A DNA stretch of 64,000 nucleotides from Blastocatellia bacterium (GTDB taxonomy: Bacteria; Acidobacteriota; Blastocatellia; Pyrinomonadales; Pyrinomonadaceae). The notes below the pieces were generated by a model that worked only from the letters and a program-made list of their open reading frames with translations, searched no databases and was not told the DNA's origin. This document shows positions 54,221 through 62,107 of the stretch, piece after piece. Position 1 is the stretch's first letter; the number at the start of each line of letters is the position of its first letter. A program made the translations under genes and the position numbers. The stretch covers positions 310,001-374,000 of the forward strand of contig PMSM01000002.1 of the NCBI GenBank assembly GCA_003168335.1. The letters are read 5' to 3'.

Positions 54221-56164
54221 ATGACTAAAAAGTGTGCCCGTATATTTGGCTTGATCGCGACGATTCTTGTCGCCCTGTTCTTGTTCGTCTCATCATTAGC
54301 TGCGCAAACTCTTCCCAACGAGACGCCGGGAAAGTTTACGCCTACCAACGACGGGTTCGACTATGTTCGCCGCGAAGTGATGATCCCGATGCGGGACGGC
54401 GTAAAGCTGCACACCGTTATCCTGGTGCCGAAAGGTGCGAAGCGCGCGCCGATCCTGCTGACCCGCACGCCCTACAACGCTTCCGATCTCACTACGAACA
54501 CCAACAGTTCCCATCTCGGTCCCAGCCTGTATGGTTATGACAACGCGACCGATGTGATTGTCGAAGGCGGCTACATCCGGGTGGTCTCTGACATCCGCGG
54601 CAAGTACGGTTCCGAAGGCGAATATGTGATGAACCGCCCGGTGCGCGGACCGCTAAACCCGACGCAGGTCGATCATCCTACCGATACCTACGACACGATC
54701 GATTGGTTGGTAAAAAATATCCCGGAGACTAACGGCAAGGTCGGCATCCTCGGCATTTCCTACGACGGCTTTCTGCCTTTGATGGCGCTGATCAATCCGC
54801 ATCCGGCGCTCAAGGTGTCGGTACCGATGAACCCGATGGTCGACGGCTGGATGGGCGACGATTGGTTTCATCACGGCGCGTTTCGCCAGCAGGGCATGAG
54901 CTACATCTACGACCAGGAAGCCACGCGCGCGAATGACGTGAAGTGGTGGACCAGTCACTTCGACGATTACGACATGTTCATGGAAGCGGGATCGGCGGGC
55001 GAGTTGGGGCGCCGGCGCGGGCTGGATCAAGTCGGTTTCTGGCGGAAGCTGCTGGAGCATCCGAGCTACGACGCCTTCTGGCGCGAACAGGCGGTGGACA
55101 AGATTCTGGCAAAGGAACCACTGAAGGTGCCGGTGATGCTGGTGCACAGCCTTTGGGATCAGGAAGACATCTATGGCGACATCGCGGTCTACAAAGCGAT
55201 CGAGCCAAAGGACACAAACAACGACAAAGTATTTCTGGTGCTGGGGCCGTGGCATCACGGCCAGGAGATTAGGGAAGGCAGTTCACTCGGCGCCATCAAA
55301 TTCAACAGCGACACCGCGCTGTATTTTCGCCAGCAGATCCTGCGGCCGTTTTTGGATCACTACCTGAAAGACGACGCGCCGAAGATGGACATCGCGCCCG
55401 TCACGGCATTTGAGACCGGGGTTAACAAATGGCATAGCCTTTCAGCCTGGCCGGCTGGCTGCGAGAGTGGTTGCGCGATCAAACCAACACCGCTTTATCT
55501 TAATGGAGGTTTGCAGGCGAGCTTTGAGGCGTCGGGATCGGGTGGGCCCGGTTACGAGGAATATGTTTCTGATCCGGCAAAGCCCGTGCCCTTTCGGGCG
55601 CGGCCGATTGATGGAACCACGTGGCGACAATGGTTGGTCGACGATCAGCGGGAGCAGTCGGGCCGTCCGGATGTTTTGGTGTTCACCTCGGAAGTACTAA
55701 AGGGGCCGGTGAAGATCAGTGGCGAACCAATCGCGAATCTGATTGCGTCAACCAGTGGCACGGATTCCGATTGGGTGGTGAAGGTGATCGACCTCTATCC
55801 CGACGAAGTTGCCGGCCAGCCGAACATGGGTGGCTATCAGTTGATGATTTCGGCCGACATCTTCCGCGGTCGCTATCGCGAGAGCCTCGAGACGGCCAAG
55901 CCGATCGCCGCCGATAAGCCTCTGCTCTATCGTTGGCCTTTACCGACGGCCAATCACGTGTTTCTACCGGGCCACCGGATCATGGTCCAGATTCAATCGA
56001 GTTGGTTCCCGCTTTACGATCGTAATCCGCAGACGTTTGTGTCCAATATCTTTTGGGCCAAGCCGGGCGATTATCGAAAGGCTACTCAGCGAATCTATCA
56101 CGCGGCAGGGCAGGCGAGCTTTGTTGAATTGCCGTTGGTCCTGAAGCAGAGCTCAATGAATTGA
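54221..56164 (+). CDS. CocE/NonD family hydrolase (secreted)
   Basis: A 647-residue serine hydrolase of the X-Pro dipeptidyl-peptidase/CocE type. A signal peptide (LIATILVALFLFVSSLAAQT) precedes the alpha/beta hydrolase domain with VMIPMRDGVKLHTVILVPKG, RVVSDIRGKYGSEGEY, the nucleophile S180 in GILGISYDGFLPL, an acid in LVHSLWDQEDIYGD and a histidine in LGPWHHGQE. The C-terminal jelly-roll (PLLYRWPLPTANHVFLPGHR; VQIQSSWFPLYDRNPQ) is typical. Family members cleave esters or dipeptides; the substrate is unknown. It is flanked on both sides by copies of one long inverted repeat. Confidence 0.93.
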   Translation: MTKKCARIFGLIATILVALFLFVSSLAAQTLPNETPGKFTPTNDGFDYVRREVMIPMRDGVKLHTVILVPKGAKRAPILLTRTPYNASDLTTNTNSSHLGPSLYGYDNATDVIVEGGYIRVVSDIRGKYGSEGEYVMNRPVRGPLNPTQVDHPTDTYDTIDWLVKNIPETNGKVGILGISYDGFLPLMALINPHPALKVSVPMNPMVDGWMGDDWFHHGAFRQQGMSYIYDQEATRANDVKWWTSHFDDYDMFMEAGSAGELGRRRGLDQVGFWRKLLEHPSYDAFWREQAVDKILAKEPLKVPVMLVHSLWDQEDIYGDIAVYKAIEPKDTNNDKVFLVLGPWHHGQEIREGSSLGAIKFNSDTALYFRQQILRPFLDHYLKDDAPKMDIAPVTAFETGVNKWHSLSAWPAGCESGCAIKPTPLYLNGGLQASFEASGSGGPGYEEYVSDPAKPVPFRARPIDGTTWRQWLVDDQREQSGRPDVLVFTSEVLKGPVKISGEPIANLIASTSGTDSDWVVKVIDLYPDEVAGQPNMGGYQLMISADIFRGRYRESLETAKPIAADKPLLYRWPLPTANHVFLPGHRIMVQIQSSWFPLYDRNPQTFVSNIFWAKPGDYRKATQRIYHAAGQASFVELPLVLKQSSMN

Positions 56165-56167
56165 ACT

Positions 56168-56301
56168 GTCCACGGATTACACAGATTACGCAGATACAAG
56201 AGTCAGCAAAAGAACGTACATAGGAAAGACAAGAACATGGCACCTGTTAGCTTTTGTAACTGGTCATTTTGAATCCGTGTCATCTACGAAATCTGTGGAT
56301 T
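56168..56301. repeat. CAGATTAC long inverted repeat, copy 3
   Basis: Left arm GTCCACGGATTACACAGATT then ACGCAGATACAAGAG; right arm GAATCCGTGTCATCTACGAA then ATCTGTGGAT. It starts four bases after the CocE-like stop and ends 39 bp before the next gene, so the hydrolase gene lies between two copies in the same orientation. Confidence 0.88.
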
Positions 56302-56339
56302 CTCGGATTTCGGTTTGCTACCCAAGGAGACTGCGTCAG

Positions 56340-57083
56340 ATGAAACGTCACATTCTGCTCACGACTACATTGTTGCTCCTTTCCTTCACTGCCGCGGCCG
56401 CGAAAGACGACATCACCAAAGAGCTGATCACTTCAAAAGGGAAGACGCGCGCTTATTACCTTTACGTGCCGTCGACCATCAAGCCTTCATCGCCGGCTCC
56501 GCTGATCGTGATGCTTCACGGATCGGGTCACGTCGGGATGTCGCTGGTCGAGAAGTGGAAAGACCTTGCTAAAAAAGAAGGCTTCATCATCGCCGGCCCC
56601 GATTCTTTGGATACGCGCGTTTGGGGTATGCCTCAGGATGGCCCGGATTACCTGCGTGACCTGGTCGAAGAACTCAAGACGAAATATCCGATCAATCCGC
56701 GCCGAGTCTATCTCTTTGGCCACTCCGGGGGCGCCATATTCGCTCTCGAAATGTCTTTGATGGAGTCGAAGTACTTTGCGGCCACGGCGATTCACGCGGG
56801 GGCGCTGCCGCCGAACAGCGACTTGATTGACCTGGCCCAAAGGAAGATCCCGATCTCCATCCAGGTGGGAGATAGCGACCAGTCCTTTCCGCTTAAGGTC
56901 GTAAGAGCTACCAGGGACCTTTTGAACTCGAACGGATTTTCAGTGGAACTCACTGAGATTCCAGGACATGATCATTGGTATTACGACCTGGCGCCGAAGA
57001 TTAACCTCAGGGCCTGGGAATTCTTAAAGAAGTACGAACTTGAAACAGATCCGGTCTACCGAACATTTCAATTCAATAATTGA
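56340..57083 (+). CDS. Secreted alpha/beta hydrolase (PHB-depolymerase/esterase-like)
   Basis: A 247-residue protein. The start at 56340 follows AAGGAG and opens a signal peptide (HILLTTTLLLLSFTAAAA). The hydrolase core has VMLHGSGHVGMS, S129 in LFGHSGGAIFALEM, an acid in QVGDSDQSFP and a histidine in EIPGHDHWYYD. The fold resembles polyhydroxybutyrate depolymerase and feruloyl-esterase-like proteins. The substrate is unknown. The frame before 56340 runs through the inverted repeat and is not used. Confidence 0.87.
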   Translation: MKRHILLTTTLLLLSFTAAAAKDDITKELITSKGKTRAYYLYVPSTIKPSSPAPLIVMLHGSGHVGMSLVEKWKDLAKKEGFIIAGPDSLDTRVWGMPQDGPDYLRDLVEELKTKYPINPRRVYLFGHSGGAIFALEMSLMESKYFAATAIHAGALPPNSDLIDLAQRKIPISIQVGDSDQSFPLKVVRATRDLLNSNGFSVELTEIPGHDHWYYDLAPKINLRAWEFLKKYELETDPVYRTFQFNN

Positions 57084-57238
57084 TGCAGGGCTAGGCGCGA
57101 CTGCGATGTCCGTGGCCAGGTTGTTCATGCCTTTTGAGCATTCTCGTTCCCATCTCTATTGCCATGGATCTTATCGGTTTCTTCGCTGATCGCCCGTAAC
57201 CTTTCTCCTCGGGCAGAGTTTATATACATTGAAGAGCA

Positions 57239-57826
57239 ATGGCCGGCAGTGAACCTGAACAGGAAGTTCGCCCCGATAAGACCACGGAGGCGGAACAGCG
57301 GCGATTAGTCGAAGCGGCGCAGCGCGACCCCGCGCGCTTTGCCGACCTGTACGAAAATTACTTCGAACTGGTTTACGCATATGTCGCGCGGCGCGTGCGC
57401 AGCCGTCATGAAGCTGAGGACTTAACTGCCGAGGTGTTTCATAAGGCGCTCCGGAGTTTGCCGCGATTCAAATGGACGGGCGCGCCTTTTGTTGCCTGGC
57501 TCTTCAGAATCGCCTCGAACATGATCACCGACAGGGCCAAGCGCGCCGCGAGAGAGCAGAGCGTTGCGCTTGATGAAGATCTGGCGAATGCCAGGGGCGC
57601 GGGGCAGCAATCAAGTGTTGAAGAGGTCGAGCGACAGACGCACCTGTTTCGTCTGGTTGACGAACTGGCGGAGGACCAACGCCGGGTCGTGGTAATGCGT
57701 TTCGCGGAAGAGAAGAGCATGCGCGAGATTGCGCAGACGCTGGGGCGTAGTGAAGGGGCGGTCAAGCAATTACAGTTTCGGGCACTCGAGAATTTGCGGG
57801 CGAGGCTGGCCGGTGATGAGTTATGA
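57239..57826 (+). CDS. RNA polymerase sigma factor, ECF type, paired with a VOC fusion
   Basis: A 195-residue ECF sigma factor. Region 2 (about 34-100) shows FADLYENYFELVYAYVARRV, HEAEDLTAEVFHKALRSL and WLFRIASNMITDRAKR; region 4 (about 130-190) shows LAEDQRRVVVMRFAEEKSM, IAQTLGRSEGAVKQLQFRAL. GAAGAG lies just before the ATG. Its stop overlaps the start of the next gene by 4 bp (ATGA), so the two are translationally coupled. The partner is not a classic anti-sigma factor but a regulator-like N-terminus joined to three VOC domains. Confidence 0.94.
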   Translation: MAGSEPEQEVRPDKTTEAEQRRLVEAAQRDPARFADLYENYFELVYAYVARRVRSRHEAEDLTAEVFHKALRSLPRFKWTGAPFVAWLFRIASNMITDRAKRAAREQSVALDEDLANARGAGQQSSVEEVERQTHLFRLVDELAEDQRRVVVMRFAEEKSMREIAQTLGRSEGAVKQLQFRALENLRARLAGDEL

Positions 57827-59274
57827 GTGAAGTCGTCTTAACAGAGCAACTCGATCAGGCAATCGAAGCGATGTTCCGAACATCGGCGGCGCCGCCAGCG
57901 GGTACTGATCCACAAGTTGTCGAACTGCTGGGCATCGCGGCTGAGTTGCGTACGCTGCCGCGAGCGGAGTTCAAACTGCGTCTGAAGCATGAATTAGAAA
58001 ACCAGACATCGATGAGCACCGTTACTGAAGAGCGAGACAGGGAAGATAATTTGCCGCAGCCGAAAGTTAATCCCATTCGCGAAGGCTTTCGCACGGTGAC
58101 TCCCTATCTGGTCGTAGAGGACGTGCATTCTGAGATCGAATTCCTTAAGGAAACCTTTGGCGCAGAGGGACAGGTCTACGGGCTGGGTTCGCAGGGCGGC
58201 TTCCATGCGGAATACAGAATCGGGGAATCGATGTTGATGGTTGGCGGCGGTGGGAAGGGCTCAAAGTGGAGCGGTACGCCGATGCCGGCGTCGCTACATT
58301 TCTACGTGGAAGATGTAGACGCGGTTTACGAACGTGCTTTGCTGGCCGGCGCCACGTCAATGCAAGCGCCGACCGATCAACCCTATGGTGATCGGGAAGC
58401 CGGCGTGAAAGACGCGGCGGGCAACTCCTGGTACATAGCGACGCACAAAGGCGCCCGGCAGCTGGCCGAAGATACAACTGACCTGATGCCGTATTTTCAC
58501 CCCAAAGGCGCGCCGAAGATGATCGATTTCCTGAAGCAGGCATTCGCGGCCGAAGAAATTGGTGTTTATCGCTCTCCTGACGGCGTGGTGCAGCATGCCA
58601 GGATGAGAGTCGGAACCTCGATCCTGGAAATGGGCGAAGCGCACGGTCAATGGCAGCCGATGCCCATGCACTTCATGCTCTATGTTGACGATGTCGACGC
58701 CTGGTACGAGCGGGCAACGACGGCTGAGGGCGCAATCTCAATGGGCGAGCCTGCCGACCAGCCTTACGGGGCTCGCGTCGGTACCGTCAAGGATCCGTTC
58801 GACAACGTCTGGTATATCTCCTCGCAGATTGGCGCGAAGAATCAGGATGCAGCAGAACCAGAAAGGAGTTCCATGGCTATTTCCAAACTTTTCCGAGTAG
58901 CTTTACAGGTTGCTAATCTCGACCAGGCCGCCGCATTTTATTCGCACTTGCTGGATGACAGCGGCATCAGGATACCGCGCGGCTCGCGGCACTATTTCGA
59001 CTGTGGTCCGGTAATTCTCGCGCTGGTCGATGTAGCGGCAGGAGGCGAGCAGCCGCAACCAACTCCCGATTATATTTACTTCGCCGTGAGTAATCTCGAA
59101 CAGGTGTACGAACGGGCGAAGGCTCTGAACTGTCTCGCTAAGGACAGGGTTCACGATCAGAACGCGGGCGAGATCGTGAAGCGGCCGTGGGGCGAGCTTT
59201 CCTTCTATGTCGAAGATCCCTGGGGCAATGGTTTGTGCTTTGTCGATGAGACTACCTTGTTCACCGGCAGGTAA
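57823..59274 (+). CDS. Regulator-like N-terminus fused to three VOC domains
   Basis: A 483-residue protein coupled to the ECF sigma gene by a 4-bp overlap. Residues 1-65 (LDQAIEAMFRTSAAPPAGTD; ELRTLPRAEFKLRLKHELEN) look like the short N-terminus seen in some sigma-associated proteins in this phylum, without zinc ligands or a membrane helix. Three VOC/glyoxalase-fold domains follow: about 88-210 (FRTVTPYLVVEDVHSEIEFL), 218-342 (LMPYFHPKGAPKMIDFLKQA) and 351-483 (KLFRVALQVANLDQAAAFYS). The third is a near-copy of the 133-residue gene at 40846 and still has AGAAAGGAGTTCC and ATG at its own beginning. It could sense a small ligand and control the sigma factor; this is inference. Confidence 0.9.
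   Translation: MSEVVLTEQLDQAIEAMFRTSAAPPAGTDPQVVELLGIAAELRTLPRAEFKLRLKHELENQTSMSTVTEERDREDNLPQPKVNPIREGFRTVTPYLVVEDVHSEIEFLKETFGAEGQVYGLGSQGGFHAEYRIGESMLMVGGGGKGSKWSGTPMPASLHFYVEDVDAVYERALLAGATSMQAPTDQPYGDREAGVKDAAGNSWYIATHKGARQLAEDTTDLMPYFHPKGAPKMIDFLKQAFAAEEIGVYRSPDGVVQHARMRVGTSILEMGEAHGQWQPMPMHFMLYVDDVDAWYERATTAEGAISMGEPADQPYGARVGTVKDPFDNVWYISSQIGAKNQDAAEPERSSMAISKLFRVALQVANLDQAAAFYSHLLDDSGIRIPRGSRHYFDCGPVILALVDVAAGGEQPQPTPDYIYFAVSNLEQVYERAKALNCLAKDRVHDQNAGEIVKRPWGELSFYVEDPWGNGLCFVDETTLFTGR
58860..58875 (+). promoter_or_regulatory. Internal Shine-Dalgarno and ATG ahead of the third VOC domain
   Basis: AGAAAGGAGTTCCATG lies in frame inside the fusion gene and starts at residue 351. The spacing is as good as at any gene start in the window and nearly the same as at the paralogue at 40846 (AGAAAGGAGGTCCATG). 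It may still give a separate 133-residue product. Confidence 0.75.
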
Positions 59275-59316
59275 TCCGGCGCTGCCGGGCTTTCCGGTAC
59301 AGTCAGAGGTGAACTT

Positions 59317-59871
59317 ATGCCTAAGAAACTCCTGGTCCGGCTGGTCTTTTTGATCATGCTGGTCGCACCCGCGCCGGCGCAGAAGCAAGCGGGCAAGACC
59401 GGACCGCCGCGACTAAGCATGCCGCCTGAAGTTGCGAAAACTGCGGAAGCAATTCAGGGGACCTGGGCGGGCTCAATGGTTGCCAACGTGCCCGGATATC
59501 CTTCGGAGTCGTTCGAGTGGACCATGGATTGCCGAGTGGTGGCGCGGGGCGCAGGCGTGTCTTGCACGAACAAGGGTAAAGCGTCGATCGGAGTAATGGC
59601 TGAATCGTGCCTGCTGGCTTACGATCCTGAAGGGAAAGCGGTTCATTACATGTGCGTGACCTCGATGGGCGAAGTGCACGATCACAAAGGCCAGTGGAAA
59701 GACGAAAAGACCATAGAGTTCGAGCCACTGCGCGGCGGGATGATGGGCCAACAGGTGACCGAAACCAACAAGTGGTATTTTCCGACTCCGGACACGATCG
59801 ACAAAACGTCGGAGGTAAAATTACCGGATGGCAGCGCAATGAGCTTCGAGTTCAAGGGGCAACGGCAGTAG
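59317..59871 (+). CDS. Secreted protein, DUF1579-like
   Basis: A 184-residue protein with a signal peptide (LLVRLVFLIMLVAPAPAQKQ). The mature part shows a lipocalin-like or DUF1579-like pattern (EAIQGTWAGSMVANVPGYPS; VVARGAGVSCTNKGK; HDHKGQWKDEKTIEFEPLRG; TIDKTSEVKLPDGSAMSFEF). Two cysteine pairs may form disulfides. AGAGGTG precedes the ATG. It follows the VOC fusion by 42 bp on the same strand and precedes another VOC gene by 41 bp, so all may be in one operon with the ECF gene. Confidence 0.75.
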   Translation: MPKKLLVRLVFLIMLVAPAPAQKQAGKTGPPRLSMPPEVAKTAEAIQGTWAGSMVANVPGYPSESFEWTMDCRVVARGAGVSCTNKGKASIGVMAESCLLAYDPEGKAVHYMCVTSMGEVHDHKGQWKDEKTIEFEPLRGGMMGQQVTETNKWYFPTPDTIDKTSEVKLPDGSAMSFEFKGQRQ

Positions 59872-59912
59872 AATTTCGCAACCGAACACGAATAGGAAGA
59901 GGAGAATCACAA

Positions 59913-60392
59913 ATGACTAAGCCCATTCCAGAGGGTTACCATTCAGTAACACCACATTTGATCATCCGGGGCGCCGGTGAGGCGATTGATTTCTATAAGA
60001 AAGCCTTCGGAGCGACAGAGCTGTTTCGCTTTCCGGCGCCTGATGGCAAGATCGGCCACGCCGAAATCAAGATCGGAGATTCGCCGATCATGCTCGCCGA
60101 CGAATTCCCCGACATGGGGTACAAAGGTCCGCAGACGCTCGGCGGCTCGCCCGTCAGCCTAATGATTTATGTCGATGACGTGGACACGGTGTTTGATCGG
60201 GCGGTCGCGGCGGGTGCGAAAACTCGAGAAGCAGTCTCTGATAAGTTCTACGGTGACCGCATCGGAACGCTGGAAGATCCTTTTGGACACGTCTGGCATG
60301 TCTCGACCCACAAAGAAGATGTATCGGCGGAGGAAATGGAGCGACGCGCGAAAGCTGCCAGCGCCGCGGCGTCGGGCGGCGGCGAGCAGTGA
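59913..60392 (+). CDS. VOC family protein (PhnB-like)
   Basis: A 159-residue single VOC domain. GYHSVTPHLIIRGAGEAIDF, YKKAFGATELFRFPAPDGKI, GHAEIKIGDSPIMLADEFPD and GDRIGTLEDPFGHVWHVSTH are typical of the PhnB/YdhR-like branch, and resemble domains 1 and 2 of the fusion at 57823. AAGAGGAGAATCAC precedes the ATG. The C-terminal Ala/Gly-rich tail is probably disordered. It belongs to the run that begins with the ECF gene at 57239. Confidence 0.9.
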   Translation: MTKPIPEGYHSVTPHLIIRGAGEAIDFYKKAFGATELFRFPAPDGKIGHAEIKIGDSPIMLADEFPDMGYKGPQTLGGSPVSLMIYVDDVDTVFDRAVAAGAKTREAVSDKFYGDRIGTLEDPFGHVWHVSTHKEDVSAEEMERRAKAASAAASGGGEQ

Positions 60393-60522
60393 CCCTGGCC
60401 CGTGCACACCGCGGGTGAATCTCAGGCCAGACCCCCGGGCCACTCTCGATCGCAACCGCTCGATTGTGGTTTTGCGTCAAGCACGCCGACGTTGTAGAGT
60501 TTCACCGCGAGGTTCACACACT

Positions 60523-61116
60523 ATGAAAAGATTTATTATCTGCGCCGGCATCCAGCTGGCGGTTTTGCTCGCATCCTCGGCCTGCGGAGGCAAGGGTGCG
60601 ACTGTTTCCATGCCGTCAAATACGGCTCAATCGAACTCTTCGGCAGCGGGGGAGTTGCACTACAAAGCTCCCGATGGCTGGGTAAAGGAACCATCTTCAT
60701 CGGCGATGCGGGTGGCTCAATACAAGTTGCCGAAAGCGGAAGGTGATCCTGAAGATGCCGCGCTGGTGGTTTATTACTTTGGCGCGACTCAGGGCGGGGC
60801 CGTTCAGGTGAACGTCGATCGCTGGATCTCGCAAGTGCAACAGCCTGACGGAAGCCCATCGAAAGACAAAGCGAAGACCGAAACGAGCGCGGTAAATGGG
60901 TTGAAGGTAACGACCGTCGATGTCTCAGGGACTTACACTGCCGAGATGGCGCCTGGCACCCCGAGTCAGCGTAATGACGCAAACTATCGCTTGCGCGCGG
61001 CGGTGATCGAAACGCCGAAAGGCAACTATTTTCTCAAGCTCGTCGGCCCGGCCAAAACCATGGGCCGCTGGGAACAGTCATTTACGGACTTTGTAAAATC
61101 GTTTGAGTTCAAGTAA
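60523..61116 (+). CDS. Lipoprotein, unknown function
   Basis: A 197-residue lipoprotein. The signal ends in a lipobox (VLLASSACGG, Cys acylated). The mature domain (LHYKAPDGWVKEPSSSAMRV; ALVVYYFGATQGGAVQVNVD; NYRLRAAVIETPKGNYFLKL; SFTDFVKSFEF) resembles small beta-rich secreted proteins of the PsbP/DcrB-like type. No catalytic motif is seen. It follows the VOC gene by 130 bp. Confidence 0.8.
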   Translation: MKRFIICAGIQLAVLLASSACGGKGATVSMPSNTAQSNSSAAGELHYKAPDGWVKEPSSSAMRVAQYKLPKAEGDPEDAALVVYYFGATQGGAVQVNVDRWISQVQQPDGSPSKDKAKTETSAVNGLKVTTVDVSGTYTAEMAPGTPSQRNDANYRLRAAVIETPKGNYFLKLVGPAKTMGRWEQSFTDFVKSFEFK

Positions 61117-61137
61117 CCGTTTTGACGCTTTGAAGAC

Positions 61138-61286
61138 GGGGCTCGTTTAGGAACCAAATGTCTATAGCCCGCAACCGAATAATTTGGTTAAGCTCCTTTA
61201 GGAGCGACATACATTGCGCTCCTAAAGGAGCTAAAGAGTTTCGTTAGTCATCGCGGCTATAAATATTGTGCGCCTAACGGCGCTTC
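61138..61286. repeat. Compound hairpin repeat, GTTTATAGC family, copy 2
   Basis: Outer arms AAATGTCTATAGCC (61156-61169) and GGCTATAAATATT (61255-61267) flank GCTCCTTTAGGAGC (61192-61205) and GCTCCTAAAGGAGC (61218-61231). GCGCCTAACGGCGC (61270-61283) closes the right side, and a decayed GGCTCG...GGAACC stands on the left. The design matches 9697-9844. It ends 10 bp before the aldolase start codon. Confidence 0.86.
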
Positions 61287-61295
61287 CCTGGCGCC

Positions 61296-62066
61296 ATGAC
61301 CGCTTCCCCCAAAACATCAACCATTCGCGATCAGGTCTCAGCCGAAGAATGGCAGACACGGGTCGATCTCGCCGCGGCGTATCGCCTGGTCGCTCTTTGG
61401 GGCTGGGATGATTTGATTTTCACGCACATTTCAGCGCGGGTGCCGGGCGGCGAGCATCACTTTCTGCTGAATCCCTACGGCATGATGTTCGAAGAGGTAA
61501 CTGCGTCGAGTCTGGTGAAGATCGATCTCGCCGGCAATAAAGTCACAGAGTCGCCTTACTTTGTTAATCCGGCCGGCTTTACGATTCACAGCGCGGTCCA
61601 TGCCGCGCGCGAAGACGCGCTGTGCGTGATGCATCTGCACACTGACTATGGCATCGCGGTCTCGGCACAGAAAGCCGGTCTGCTGCCGATTTCGCAACCA
61701 GCAATGTTAGCGCTGGCCTCGCTGGCTTATCACGACTATGAAGGCCTGGCGCTGAACGAAGCAGAGAAGCCGCGCCTGGTGGCGGACCTCGGAGATAAGA
61801 GCCGCCTGATTTTGCGAAACCACGGATTGCTAACCGTGGGACGCACGGCAGCGGAAGCGTTCCTGTCGATGTTTCTTTTGGAGCGCGCTTGTAAGATTCA
61901 GATTCTCGCCCAGTCGGGCAGCGGGGAACTGGTCCGGATACCCGCGGCGGTCGTTCGCCTTGTCGAGTCGCAGGTCAAAGCCGTCACGGTCGGGCAGGGC
62001 GCTGCGCTTACCTGGCCGGGCTTGCTGAGAAAGCTCGATCGGATCGACCCTTCATATAAGGAATAG
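61296..62066 (+). CDS. Class II aldolase/adducin family protein
   Basis: A 256-residue class II aldolase-fold protein. DLAAAYRLVALWGWDDLIFT, FLLNPYGMMFEEVTASSLVK, the metal-binding HLHTDYGIAVSAQ, and NHGLLTVGRTAAEAFLSMFL mark the fold and its zinc ligands. It resembles the adducin-like branch rather than L-fuculose-phosphate aldolase, so enzyme activity is uncertain. The ATG at 61296 lies immediately after a hairpin repeat and lacks a Shine-Dalgarno sequence. It converges with the coiled-coil gene. Confidence 0.88.
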   Translation: MTASPKTSTIRDQVSAEEWQTRVDLAAAYRLVALWGWDDLIFTHISARVPGGEHHFLLNPYGMMFEEVTASSLVKIDLAGNKVTESPYFVNPAGFTIHSAVHAAREDALCVMHLHTDYGIAVSAQKAGLLPISQPAMLALASLAYHDYEGLALNEAEKPRLVADLGDKSRLILRNHGLLTVGRTAAEAFLSMFLLERACKIQILAQSGSGELVRIPAAVVRLVESQVKAVTVGQGAALTWPGLLRKLDRIDPSYKE

Positions 62067-62107
62067 TGGGTTATCGGGGCGACCGATCTCCGGCCTGGTG
62101 CAACGAT

